DNA of 36,033 nt from an uncultured Oscillospiraceae bacterium (lineage in GTDB: Bacteria > Bacillota > Clostridia > UBA1212 > SIG427), in assembly GCA_902465325.1 (NCBI GenBank), contig CABQMV010000003.1, forward strand, positions 1 through 36,033. The letters are read 5' to 3'. Each line of letters begins with the position of its first letter. The stretch's first letter is position 1. Of the stretch, positions 15,788 to 24,466 are shown piece by piece. Position numbers and translations under genes: made by a program. The notes under the pieces were generated by a model. The model saw only the letters and a list, made by a program, of their open reading frames with translations. It ran no database searches and had not been told where the DNA came from.

Positions 15788-16495
15788 ATGGAGAAAAATG
15801 AAGACATTTTCAAAGCCCTTGAAATATCTAAAAATATATATGAGACCATCAGAGCCCGTCTCCGAAAGGGGACTAGCGAGCAGGAAATCTATAATTGGGT
15901 AGAGAAGGCTGTTCAGCCTTACAGGAAGAGAAATCACGGCGATTTTATGGGAGATTTTATAAGCGGTCCCAGAACAGCAGAGATCGGCGGCGATCCCACC
16001 GGCCGCAGAATGGAAGAAAACGATATTTTTATGCTGGACTTATCTCTGAGATACGGATCTCAGTGGTGCGATACCTGCCGTACCTTTTTTCTGGGACAGC
16101 CATCTGATAAAATGAGAGATGTTTACGAAAAGGTGCTTGCCTGTATGAAGGTAGGCGAGGCCATTGTAAAGGCCGGTACGGAGGCCTGCTCCGTGAAAGC
16201 GGCCATGGAGGCATATTTAGAGGAAAATGGTTACGGCGGAAGAATGCCTCACCATGGAGGACACGCAGTGGGTAAGGAATGCTACTGCAAGCCTGCCTTT
16301 GAGGAGAGCTGTCATATGATACTGGAGGATCAGGAGATTGTCACACTGGAGCCCGGTATCTATTTGGATGGGCAGTGGGGAATACGGGTGGAAAATAACT
16401 ATATTATAAAGAGCAGCAAACTGGTTAATATATTTGACTATCCCGTGGATATTGAGTATTTCACCATAGACAGAAAGGAAAATGAAAATCGATGA
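15788..16495 (+). CDS. M24-family metallopeptidase, short form
   Basis: 235 aa: only the pita-bread catalytic domain, without the N-terminal domain of full Xaa-Pro peptidases (~360 aa). All five metal ligands of the family are present: Asp84 (MLDLSLR), Asp95 (CDTCRTF), His159 (HHGGHAVG), Glu188 (LEPGIYL) and Glu202 (GIRVENN). It probably cleaves an N-terminal residue, as methionine aminopeptidases and prolidases do, or is a creatinase-like hydrolase. GAGAGGAG precedes the ATG. It overlaps the dehydrogenase gene by four bases (ATGA), so the two are made together, which is unusual for a housekeeping peptidase; a small-molecule substrate is possible. Confidence 0.82.
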   Translation: MEKNEDIFKALEISKNIYETIRARLRKGTSEQEIYNWVEKAVQPYRKRNHGDFMGDFISGPRTAEIGGDPTGRRMEENDIFMLDLSLRYGSQWCDTCRTFFLGQPSDKMRDVYEKVLACMKVGEAIVKAGTEACSVKAAMEAYLEENGYGGRMPHHGGHAVGKECYCKPAFEESCHMILEDQEIVTLEPGIYLDGQWGIRVENNYIIKSSKLVNIFDYPVDIEYFTIDRKENENR

Positions 16496-17529
16496 AGGCA
16501 GTGATCTGGGAGGGTGTTCATAAGCTCCGCTATGATGAAAATGTGCCGGAGCCTATCTGTAAAGAAGATTGGGTTGTTATTCGGGTTATGAGCGCCGGTG
16601 TATGCGCTACAGACACCCATATTATAAGCGGCAGGTTCAACAACGGGGAGCCGCCTCACATACTGGGCCACGAAATCTGCGGTGTGATATCGGAGACAGG
16701 CAGCAATGTTGCCAAGTGGAAGCCCGGAGATCGGGTGGTGGTGGAGACGGCTATTGGCTGCGGAGGCTGCATTCATTGCCTTACTGCCAATAAGCACCTG
16801 TGCGATCAGGGCGGCGAGGTAGGATATCCTCCGTATCAGGGAGGCTATGCCCAGTTTGTTACGGCGCCGGCCTCTTGTATCCACAAAATTCCGGACAATA
16901 TGAGTTTTGACGAGGGCGGCATTCTGGAGGCTATGGTGTGTCCTTTCGGTTCTCTGTACCGGCTGGGAATGAGGCTGAATGAAACGGTGCTGATTCAGGG
17001 TACCGGCATTGCAGGGCTTTCTTTTATACAGACGGTAAAATGTTTTACCCCTGCAAAGGTGATTGCCGCAGCCAGAAATCCTGTACGCCTGGCTCAGGCA
17101 AAGCGGTTTGGCGCCGATGTTGTGGTGAATACGGAGAAAGAGGATCTGGCGCAGAGGGTTATGGAGGAGACACAGGGAAAGGGCGTGTCGCTTTCCATTG
17201 ATGCCGCTGGTGCGGAGACTACGATAGAAAATGCAGTGAAGCTTACGGCCAAGGGAGGCCGCTGCCTGCTGTACGGGTTACCGGCAGACAGCGCTCAGAT
17301 ACAGTTTCCCGTGAAGGAGATTATTATGAATCAGGTTACTGTAACAGGAGTAACCAACAATGAACTGGCCTGGGATCCTATGATTGAAATGGTTTCCGCG
17401 GGAAAAATTAATGTAAAGGACATGATCACGCACCGTTTCCCCTTAAATAGGCTGGAGGAGGCGGTGGAGCTGGTAATGGAAAGACCGGATTCCCTGATTA
17501 AAGCAGTCGTGCATCCGTGGGATATCTGA
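16492..17529 (+). CDS. Zinc-dependent medium-chain dehydrogenase (sorbitol/threonine dehydrogenase type)
   Basis: 345 aa. Catalytic zinc ligands are Cys38 (GVCATD) and His60-Glu61 (LGHE). The structural zinc is held by Cys90, Cys93, Cys96 and Cys104. The NAD(P) Rossmann domain begins at VLIQGTGIAGLSFIQ (GxGxxG-like). Members oxidise a secondary alcohol of a polyol, sugar acid or amino acid. The next genes encode an enolase-superfamily enzyme and a DHDPS-family aldolase, so oxidation of a sugar or sugar acid is the likely role. Substrate specificity cannot be read from sequence. Confidence 0.9.
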   Translation: MKAVIWEGVHKLRYDENVPEPICKEDWVVIRVMSAGVCATDTHIISGRFNNGEPPHILGHEICGVISETGSNVAKWKPGDRVVVETAIGCGGCIHCLTANKHLCDQGGEVGYPPYQGGYAQFVTAPASCIHKIPDNMSFDEGGILEAMVCPFGSLYRLGMRLNETVLIQGTGIAGLSFIQTVKCFTPAKVIAAARNPVRLAQAKRFGADVVVNTEKEDLAQRVMEETQGKGVSLSIDAAGAETTIENAVKLTAKGGRCLLYGLPADSAQIQFPVKEIIMNQVTVTGVTNNELAWDPMIEMVSAGKINVKDMITHRFPLNRLEEAVELVMERPDSLIKAVVHPWDI

Positions 17530-17585
17530 CGGATGCAGCTACATATTACAATATTACAGTTATAAAGAAAGGCAGAGACATATTT

Positions 17586-18704
17586 ATGAAGATTACAGAT
17601 GTTGAGGCGATTATCGTTCGCCAGCCGGAGATAACTCTGATCGGTGACGGCACACAGGATACTGTGGTAATCCTGGTTCACACAGACGAGGGCATTACGG
17701 GAATTGCAGAGGTCGACTCTGCGCCCTATGTAGTAAAGGCAATTATTGATATGCCTGCGTCTCACAGCGCCTGTCGGGGGCTGAAGGAAATCATCGTGGG
17801 AGAGGATCCCTTTGATGTAGAGAAGATATGGAATAAGATGTATGAGTTTGCCTACTATCACGGCCGTGCGGCAGCGGTAATCCATGCCATGAGCGGAATT
17901 GACAACGCCATATGGGATATTATGGGAAAAGCAGTGGGCAAGCCGGTGCATAAGCTGCTGGGGGGCTCCTATCAGAAGGAGGTTCCTGCCTATATCAGTA
18001 TTTTGATGCCTTCTACACCAGACGAGGTAAAGAAGCTGGTGGACTATCATATGAAGGAGAATTACCTGGGAATCAAATTTGGATGGGGAGACCTGGGACA
18101 GAGCTTTGAAAATGATGTGAAGCTGGTAAAGGCCGCTCGGGAGGCGCTGGGACCGGACAAAAAGCTGATGATAGACATTGCTATGGCATGGACGGACTAT
18201 AAAATTGCACTGAAGAACTGCAGAGCCTTTGAGGAGTATGATGTGTTCTGGGTAGAGGAGCCCTTCCGGGTGGAGCGAAACAAAGATTTTGCTAAGCTGA
18301 GAAATGCGGTTAACACCAATATTACAGCCGGCGAGGAGCTGTTCCACTTTGACGAGTTCAAGAAATATATAGACGAGGGCTGTGTGGATATTTTGCAGCC
18401 TGATATCAGCCGCTGCGGCGGCTTGACGGTGGCCCGGAAGATCAGGGATTATGCCTATAATGCGGGAATTCCCATTGTGCCCCACAACTTTAAGAGCGGT
18501 CTGCTGCTTTCTGCTACTATGCAGTTTATTGCGACACTGCCGAACGCTTTATTCCTGGAATACTGCGGACAGGAAACGGTACTCAGCAGAAATCTGATTA
18601 CAGAGCCGATTACAGTACACAACGGTATGGTGACCATACCGGATGCCCCTGGTATGGGTGTGGAATTGGATTGGGATACTCTTAACAAATACAGAGTTCA
18701 ATAA
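17586..18704 (+). CDS. Mandelate racemase/muconate lactonizing enzyme family protein, probable sugar-acid dehydratase
   Basis: 372 aa from the ATG at 17586 (MKITDVEAIIV, a standard family opening); the frame is open upstream to 17517 but overlaps the previous gene. The enolase-superfamily capping domain is followed by a TIM barrel. Metal ligands are Asp197 (MIDIAMAW), Glu224 (WVEEPF) and Glu250 (AGEEL). A general base is Lys164 (GIKFGW), and the Asp273/His300 dyad (QPDISRCGG, VPHNFKSG) places it in the mandelate-racemase subgroup, which includes many acid-sugar dehydratases. With the neighbouring dehydrogenase and aldolase, it probably makes a 2-keto-3-deoxy acid. Confidence 0.88.
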   Translation: MKITDVEAIIVRQPEITLIGDGTQDTVVILVHTDEGITGIAEVDSAPYVVKAIIDMPASHSACRGLKEIIVGEDPFDVEKIWNKMYEFAYYHGRAAAVIHAMSGIDNAIWDIMGKAVGKPVHKLLGGSYQKEVPAYISILMPSTPDEVKKLVDYHMKENYLGIKFGWGDLGQSFENDVKLVKAAREALGPDKKLMIDIAMAWTDYKIALKNCRAFEEYDVFWVEEPFRVERNKDFAKLRNAVNTNITAGEELFHFDEFKKYIDEGCVDILQPDISRCGGLTVARKIRDYAYNAGIPIVPHNFKSGLLLSATMQFIATLPNALFLEYCGQETVLSRNLITEPITVHNGMVTIPDAPGMGVELDWDTLNKYRVQ

Positions 18705-18734
18705 TGATATATATTTTAAGGAGATGCATTTTTT

Positions 18735-19661
18735 ATGTTTGACATTAACAAAATTAAAGGAAGCTTTGCTACCATCATTACCCCCTTTACCAAGGAGAAC
18801 AACGGTGTTGACCAGGAAGAACTGAAAAAGGAAATAGAGTTTTTGTGCAATACAGATATAACGGGACTGTTCCCTTTGGCTTCTACCAGCGAGTATCCTT
18901 TCATGAGCTATGAAACAAAAAAACAGTATCTGAAGGCGGTTGCAGAAGCAAATCGGGGGAGAAAGGCTATGCTGGCGGGCTGCTGCGGTGTGAATTATAC
19001 TGAATCCATGCAGCTTTTGGCTCTGGCAAAGGAATTTGGATACGATGCAGCTGTGATCTGTCCTCCTTACTATTTCCAGCAGTCTCCGGATGAGGAATAC
19101 CGGTACTATACCAAGTTGGCGGAGAATCCCTACGGAGTAAAGATTATTATGTACAATATTCCCTGCTTTACTTCTGAGATTCCGGTGGAGACAGTAGCAG
19201 AGCTTATGAAAAATCCCAATATTGTAGGAATCAAGGATTCCAGCGGCAATATGCGAAGAATCCGCAATATGGCAGATCTGAAGGGAGAACGCAAGGATTT
19301 TGTGATCTATTGCGGTAATGACGATATTATTTTACCGGCCCTGGTGGCAGGTGCAGAGGGAAGCCTGACCGGTATGGGCTGCCTGCTTCCCGAGGTTATT
19401 TCTACAATCTTTAAAGGCTATTGGAGCGGCGATATGGAGATGGCGCAGAAAGCACAGGCGTGCTTTTTATCCCTGTGCAGGGTAGCCGACAAAATTCCAT
19501 TCCCTGCGGGCTATAAGGTAATGGCAGAAATCAGAGGCATGAATGCCGGTTATATCCACCAGTTCTGCGATCCGGAAAAGGCTGCCTGTGTAAGGGCGGA
19601 AGAAAAACCTCTGCTGGATAAGATTTTAAAGGAATATAACTGTGCAGATGCGATCATGTAA
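18735..19661 (+). CDS. DHDPS-family aldolase (KDG-aldolase/NanA-like), not the lysine enzyme
   Basis: 308 aa. Schiff-base Lys167 (VGIKDSSGN) and catalytic Tyr140 (IIMYNIP) are present, so it is an active class I aldolase of the DapA/NanA superfamily. The substrate loop, GTTGES in DapA, is here ASTSEYP, and the Arg that binds aspartate semialdehyde in DapA (NVPGRTG) is replaced (NIPCFTS). It is therefore unlikely to be DapA and more likely cleaves a 2-keto-3-deoxy sugar acid or a related keto acid. AAGGAG precedes the ATG. It follows the mandelate-racemase-family gene, the usual pairing of a dehydratase with its aldolase. Confidence 0.88.
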   Translation: MFDINKIKGSFATIITPFTKENNGVDQEELKKEIEFLCNTDITGLFPLASTSEYPFMSYETKKQYLKAVAEANRGRKAMLAGCCGVNYTESMQLLALAKEFGYDAAVICPPYYFQQSPDEEYRYYTKLAENPYGVKIIMYNIPCFTSEIPVETVAELMKNPNIVGIKDSSGNMRRIRNMADLKGERKDFVIYCGNDDIILPALVAGAEGSLTGMGCLLPEVISTIFKGYWSGDMEMAQKAQACFLSLCRVADKIPFPAGYKVMAEIRGMNAGYIHQFCDPEKAACVRAEEKPLLDKILKEYNCADAIM

Positions 19662-19690
19662 GACAATGGAAAAAGGTATGGTGCTTCACA

Positions 19691-20854
19691 ATGAATAAAA
19701 GGTTTTTTACGTCGGAATCGGTGACGGAGGGTCATCCCGATAAGATATGCGATCAGATTGCAGATCGGATTTTGGATGCGCTTCTGGAGTCGGACCCTAT
19801 GTCCCGCTGTGCCTGTGAGGTAACGGCTACGACAGGCCAGGTTTTGGTTATGGGCGAGATTACTACGGAGACCTATGTGGATTTTTCAGCCATTGTCCGG
19901 GAGACCATACGGGATGTAGGATATGTCAGTTCAGAAATGGGCTTTGATGCCAATACCTGTGCAGTACTCAACTGTGTACATGAACAGTCTCCGGATATTG
20001 CAATGGGCGTAGACCGGTCTTACGAGTGCAAACAGCAGTCTGATTTAGCGGAAACGGAAAATGGAGCGGGAGATCAGGGAATGATGTTTGGCTATGCCTG
20101 TGACGAGACACCGGAGCTCATGCCCCTTCCCATTTCTCTGGCTCATGCGCTTACCCGTAAGCTTACTGCTGTCCGTAAAGAGGGGACGCTTCCCTATCTG
20201 CGCCCGGACGGAAAAAGCCAGGTGACTGTAGAGTACAGTCGGGAGGGCAGGCCTGTGAGAATTGAGGCGGTAGTTGTCTCCTCTCAGCATGCTGAGGAGG
20301 TGGATATCGAAACGGTTCGCAGAGATATTATAGAAAAGGTTATCAAAACCACGGTACCAGCTTCTATGATCGATCAGGACACCAAGTTCTTTGTGAATCC
20401 TACCGGCAGATTTGTTATTGGAGGTCCCTGCGGAGATTCCGGCCTGACAGGGCGGAAAATTATTGTGGATACCTATGGTGGTATGGGTCGTCACGGGGGC
20501 GGTTCCTTTTCAGGAAAGGATCCTACAAAGGTGGATCGATCCGCCGCTTATATGGCACGTTTTATTGCGAAGAATGTTGTTGCCGCAGGCTTGGCCCGCC
20601 GGTGTGAAATTCAGCTGGCCTATGCTATCGGCGTAGCTCACCCGGTGTCTGTAAGGGTAGATACCTTTGGCACAGAAACGGTTCCCGTTGAGGAAATTGA
20701 ACAAAAAATCAGCAGAACCTTTGATATGCGCCCCACGGCAATTATAAACTATTTTGGACTGAGACGTCCAATTTATGCCAAGACAGCCAATTACGGACAC
20801 TTTGGGCGTCCCGATCTGGACCTGCCCTGGGAGAGAATAATAGACCTGAAATAG
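19691..20854 (+). CDS. metK: S-adenosylmethionine synthetase
   Basis: 387 aa, the usual length. It makes SAM from methionine and ATP. Visible motifs are the N-terminal FFTSESVTEGHPDKICDQI with His15, the ATP-binding hexapeptide GAGDQGMMFGYA, and the glycine-rich P-loop-like GGGSFSGKDPTKVDRSAAY. The ATG lies 29 nt after the aldolase gene, with an AAAGGTATGG site. There is no separate promoter or SAM riboswitch in the short gap, so the gene may depend on transcription from the sugar-acid group or on an internal promoter. A bidirectional terminator follows. Confidence 0.97.
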   Translation: MNKRFFTSESVTEGHPDKICDQIADRILDALLESDPMSRCACEVTATTGQVLVMGEITTETYVDFSAIVRETIRDVGYVSSEMGFDANTCAVLNCVHEQSPDIAMGVDRSYECKQQSDLAETENGAGDQGMMFGYACDETPELMPLPISLAHALTRKLTAVRKEGTLPYLRPDGKSQVTVEYSREGRPVRIEAVVVSSQHAEEVDIETVRRDIIEKVIKTTVPASMIDQDTKFFVNPTGRFVIGGPCGDSGLTGRKIIVDTYGGMGRHGGGSFSGKDPTKVDRSAAYMARFIAKNVVAAGLARRCEIQLAYAIGVAHPVSVRVDTFGTETVPVEEIEQKISRTFDMRPTAIINYFGLRRPIYAKTANYGHFGRPDLDLPWERIIDLK

Positions 20855-20863
20855 CTGCAGTAA

Positions 20864-20901
20864 AAAAAGCCGGCTCTCCGCATTTCGAGAGCCGGCTTTT
20901 T
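20864..20901. terminator. Bidirectional terminator between metK and the serine hydrolase gene
   Basis: AAAAAGCCGGCTCTC (20864-20878) pairs exactly with GAGAGCCGGCTTTTT (20887-20901), giving a 15-bp stem with A- and T-tracts on opposite sides. It can stop both converging genes. Confidence 0.95.
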
Positions 20902-20908
20902 GCTGCCT

Positions 20909-22654
20909 TTAGTCGGCAGGAGAAAACGGGCGGGCCAAATCCTCCTGCAATTCCAGCCGAGGCTGGAACAGCTTTTCGATTTTATAGTTTACAAAATCCC
21001 TATCTACCTTGGACAGGGTACTTCCGATTATAGGCTTATCCTTCATGCCGGCTGCCAGCTCCTGAAGGCCGGTCATTACAAATTCTGTACCTGGAGTCTC
21101 CAGACACAGCAGCAGGAAGCGCGCTCTGTCCATGTAAAATTTTAATATACGGGTACAGGGTGTTTCAATAAATTCTATCCGTACCTTTAGTACGGGAATA
21201 TCATCCTCGTTCCGGGCTGTTTTGCCTGAAACCGCTACCCGATAGGGTTCTCCGTGAAAAACCAGATCAGACTGAACCGGAGCACCGAAACCAATAGGGA
21301 TTCGATGGATTTCATCCGTTTCTCTGTATTCCAGAATCAAAAGGTTTTCTTCCTGTAAAAAGGCAATTCCTTTGGTCCCCTTCGTATAGTTGTTCTGAAC
21401 AGCCTGCATAAACACGGGCATGAGGCCTGCTGCCGGCGCAAAATCCACATGAAAGCTTTTGCCCACCAGCGCTTTGCACTCCGGGGGAATATCGGCGCTT
21501 CTGTTTTTCAGACCAGCCCACCAGCGCGTTCTGCCCACTGGCTGCAGACGTTTTCGGGCGCTGGAATCGGAAGGCAATCTGTCTCCAAAGGGACCGCTGA
21601 AAAATTTTCGTGCAATTTCATAATAGCGGCTTTGCTGAAACATTTCTGCGATGCCGGCATTGGAAACAATTAAAATACCGTTATCCGGAAAACCCAGCAC
21701 ATTTTGGCTCAGCATACCGTTAAACAAAAAGGAGTTGGCTTTGCGGCCTACCCAGATCTGATATCCGTAGTCGTAATCTCCAAATTCAGACGGTGGGGTT
21801 TGATGAGCGGAGACCGCTGCCTGGATCCAGTTTTCGGAAAGTAGGCGTTTCCCGTTCCAAAGCCCTTTATTCATAACTAGCTGGCCAAGTTTGGCCATAT
21901 CCTCCGGTCGGATATAAAAGCCCCAGCCGCCCTTTTCAATTCCCCGGGGACATTTTTCCCAGAAGGTTCCTGTAATTCCCATTGGACGAAAAAGCCGCTG
22001 CTCCAAAAAATCGGAAAGTCCCTGACTGCTGACCTTTTTTACAATAGCGGAAAGTATATAGCTGTTTAGGCTGTTATAGTTGAAGGTCTTTCCCAGCTCG
22101 CCCATGGTGCTGGAATTAAAAAAACTTTTAATCCAGTCCTCTGAGGCCATGGCGCCTGCTTCATTAAAAATAACGGTGGAGGTCATGGTCAGAAGGTGCT
22201 CCACCGTTAAATTTTTAAATTTCAATTTGGCGCCCAACGGGGCTTCCTGTTCTAGAAGTTCAACTACCCGGTCTGTTACCCGAAGCTTTCCGTCGTCTAC
22301 CAGCAGACCTATGGCAAGAGAGGTGATGCTTTTACACTCTGAATAGGTATTCTTCCATAGCCGGTAGTCATGGCCCCCAAAGGAAGCCTGATACAGCAGC
22401 TTTCCGTGGCGGAGAATCAGAAGATTGTGCATTTCCAGGGTTGGATCTGCCTGAAGTGCTTCTACAAAGTCTCCAATTACGTTAGAGGAAATTCCCTGTG
22501 ACTCGGGGGTGGCTCTGGGCAGAGGACATTCAATGTCCGACAGAACAGCCGCAGGCTTCTGCGGTGCCGTTTGGATAATACTTTCCGTACTGGCGCCAGT
22601 ATCAAAAAGCCTTCGCAGCAGAGCCAATGTTCTGTTTAAGGTAGTTAAATTCAT
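20909..22654 (-). CDS. Serine hydrolase, class C beta-lactamase/penicillin-binding fold
   Basis: 581 aa. A beta-lactamase-fold domain covers about residues 50-360: the SxxK nucleophile pair is Ser105 and Lys108 in YSECKS, and Tyr193 in NYNSLNSY stands at the YxN position. There is no signal peptide. The C-terminal ~220 residues form a second domain that I do not recognise. Such enzymes are usually esterases or D-amino peptidases rather than true beta-lactamases. The gene begins 12 nt after the GH31 gene stop, so the two are co-transcribed and the hydrolase may deacylate or otherwise process a carbohydrate substrate. The role is an inference from that pairing. Confidence 0.85.
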   Translation of the reverse strand: MNLTTLNRTLALLRRLFDTGASTESIIQTAPQKPAAVLSDIECPLPRATPESQGISSNVIGDFVEALQADPTLEMHNLLILRHGKLLYQASFGGHDYRLWKNTYSECKSITSLAIGLLVDDGKLRVTDRVVELLEQEAPLGAKLKFKNLTVEHLLTMTSTVIFNEAGAMASEDWIKSFFNSSTMGELGKTFNYNSLNSYILSAIVKKVSSQGLSDFLEQRLFRPMGITGTFWEKCPRGIEKGGWGFYIRPEDMAKLGQLVMNKGLWNGKRLLSENWIQAAVSAHQTPPSEFGDYDYGYQIWVGRKANSFLFNGMLSQNVLGFPDNGILIVSNAGIAEMFQQSRYYEIARKFFSGPFGDRLPSDSSARKRLQPVGRTRWWAGLKNRSADIPPECKALVGKSFHVDFAPAAGLMPVFMQAVQNNYTKGTKGIAFLQEENLLILEYRETDEIHRIPIGFGAPVQSDLVFHGEPYRVAVSGKTARNEDDIPVLKVRIEFIETPCTRILKFYMDRARFLLLCLETPGTEFVMTGLQELAAGMKDKPIIGSTLSKVDRDFVNYKIEKLFQPRLELQEDLARPFSPAD

Positions 22655-22666
22655 AGAATCACATCG

Positions 22667-24388
22667 CTATATTTTTCGGTATACGGGAATCTTGTCTGTG
22701 CGTACAGTAAAATGTCCGCCCTCCACAGGCTCTCCCGTCCAGTAGTCTACCCATTTTTCACAGGGAGGCAGATATACGCTGCGCTCTTCCAGCCAGTAAA
22801 TAAAGGGAGCGACCAGGAGATCATCGCAAAACAGATACTCATCATTGATTTCCCAGGTTTCCGGATCCTCCGTATAGTCCATTACCAGAGGCCGCACCGG
22901 AGGAATTCCCTTTTCGTGATAGAGGCGGAACGATTCCTTCAATCTGGGAATAAGACTTTCCCTGACCTTAAGCAATTCTCTGACCTCTTCCTCACAGTCA
23001 AATTTTTTCCAGGGCAGCTCTTCGCAGTACCAGGCATTGATCAGGCACTGGCAGGAGAATACTACCAGCTGCAGTCTCCGTATTAGTTCATTTTTGGAAT
23101 CTGCATGGCGAAGCTCCGGGGACCAGAGCAATCCAGAGAGACCGGAGGAGGTCAGCGCGCTCAGAAATTCCAGGGGATGGTACAGATCGCTGTACAGCAC
23201 AAAGGGATAGGAAGCGGCCAACGCTCCAAGATTTCTTACTTCTCCCATAGTAGGCTTTCCGTTCAGAGCCTTCAGCATCGTTTTCACATACAGGGTGCCG
23301 AAAAGATTATGGTACTGCTCTCCGTCCATCCCGGAGGGAAAATCTGCACAATGGGGAAAGCTCCAATGATTGGTAAAGTCACTATTGTCGCATTCGTCCA
23401 GCTTAAATCCGTCGATTCCCATATTAATTATATTTTCACTGTGATAATCTGCAAATATTTTACGGGCTTCCTCTGTAGCAAAGTCAGGCACTAAGCCTCC
23501 CCATACCTCGTATTCACCGGAATAAGGCAGCATTTCTTTGTAAAAGGGAGCGGCGGGGGACGTAAAGGCATGCTCCCAAAGATTAATATGGTATCCCTGC
23601 TTTCTCAGATGATCTACCATTTTCTGAGGTTCCGGATAACGCTCTTTATCCCATGTAAAAGAACAGGAATAGGATTGGGACTGCCAGCCCGGCTCCAGCC
23701 CCAGTGTTGTAATAGGGATATCGTGCTCACGGAAATAGTCGGCAGTATCCATTACCTGCTGCTGGGTGTATTTAGAGTAACAGCGGTACAGTGTTCCCAG
23801 GCCCCAGTCGGGGACCTGACAGCCGCCTCCGGACAGCATATTGTACTGTGCTACGATATCCAGCACTGTTTTTCCTTCTATAATATAAATATCTACGCCG
23901 GGAGCGGGAATTTCAATGGTAAGATAGCTTTTTACATTGGTCTTTTTTGTTTTATAGAGCTCATCCGGTATAACTGCCGGGGCGCCGGCTGCCGCTGCCG
24001 CTTCAGAATCTTTTCTCTCTTCCCTGGGCGCTTTAATATAGCCGCAGTTGAAGGTAGTATCCCGGGCAGTATCCACATAGATGCCGTATCCCTTATTGGT
24101 AACAAAAAAAGGAACTGGCGCATGCGTATCACCGGTATACCCTTTGGGATCCGCATTTACACGCTGGGCTATTTTATGATGGGTGTGATTGATTGTATGC
24201 AGCATTAGTCCCAGGCCGAATATATTTTCATCGGGTTCTAAGGGCAGCTCCAATTTTACCCTGCGGGGAGTCCGTGTGTATTTTATTTTGCTGATATCAT
24301 AGTGAATCGGAGATTCTGTGTAGTTAAAATTATCACAGAACAAAGACGGAACATATTTTTCAGGCGTTCCAAACGTTACTTTTTTCAT
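22667..24388 (-). CDS. Glycoside hydrolase family 31 (alpha-glucosidase/xylosidase type)
   Basis: 573 aa, without a signal peptide. An N-terminal beta-sandwich (EPDENIFGLGLMLH, PVPFFVTNKGYGIYVDTA) precedes a TIM barrel. The nucleophile is Asp331 in GFKLDECDNSDF; earlier barrel strands are PITTLGLEPGW and YHINLWEHAF. It removes terminal alpha-linked glucose, xylose or similar sugars. The protein stops at TDKIPVYRKI, where most GH31 enzymes continue with IPVFxRxGxIIP and further C-terminal beta domains, so it may be truncated; a natural short subfamily is the alternative. AGGAGG lies 13 bases from the ATG, rather far. Residues 125-140 include an unusual run of alanines. Confidence 0.88.
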   Translation of the reverse strand: MKKVTFGTPEKYVPSLFCDNFNYTESPIHYDISKIKYTRTPRRVKLELPLEPDENIFGLGLMLHTINHTHHKIAQRVNADPKGYTGDTHAPVPFFVTNKGYGIYVDTARDTTFNCGYIKAPREERKDSEAAAAAGAPAVIPDELYKTKKTNVKSYLTIEIPAPGVDIYIIEGKTVLDIVAQYNMLSGGGCQVPDWGLGTLYRCYSKYTQQQVMDTADYFREHDIPITTLGLEPGWQSQSYSCSFTWDKERYPEPQKMVDHLRKQGYHINLWEHAFTSPAAPFYKEMLPYSGEYEVWGGLVPDFATEEARKIFADYHSENIINMGIDGFKLDECDNSDFTNHWSFPHCADFPSGMDGEQYHNLFGTLYVKTMLKALNGKPTMGEVRNLGALAASYPFVLYSDLYHPLEFLSALTSSGLSGLLWSPELRHADSKNELIRRLQLVVFSCQCLINAWYCEELPWKKFDCEEEVRELLKVRESLIPRLKESFRLYHEKGIPPVRPLVMDYTEDPETWEINDEYLFCDDLLVAPFIYWLEERSVYLPPCEKWVDYWTGEPVEGGHFTVRTDKIPVYRKI

Positions 24389-24426
24389 TATAATTCAAAG
24401 GCCTCCTGATTATTATTTCAAAGCAA

Positions 24427-24455
24427 ATTATACCAAATCCTTTTACCTGCCGCAA
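24427..24455 (-). promoter_or_regulatory. Promoter of the GH31 / serine hydrolase pair
   Basis: On the minus strand TTGCGG (24455-24450), a 17-nt spacer and TATAAT (24432-24427), about 39 bases before the GH31 start. Confidence 0.75.
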
Positions 24456-24466
24456 GACAAAAGGCG

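Noticed and set aside
17331..18485. Long 384-codon open frame antisense to the mandelate-racemase-family gene
   Set aside because: It is Cys/His/Leu-rich with no family motif and mirrors the codon pattern of the real gene on the other strand.
19662..19690. SAM riboswitch or promoter before metK
   Set aside because: The gap is only 29 nt and contains no kink-turn or terminator-like structure; too short for any known SAM riboswitch.
20909..22654. True class C beta-lactamase (antibiotic resistance)
   Set aside because: No signal peptide, a long extra C-terminal domain and pairing with a glycosidase; a general serine hydrolase is more likely.
23570..24208. 212-codon open frame antisense to the GH31 gene
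   Set aside because: No motif, no promoter, and it is entirely within a recognisable glycosidase.
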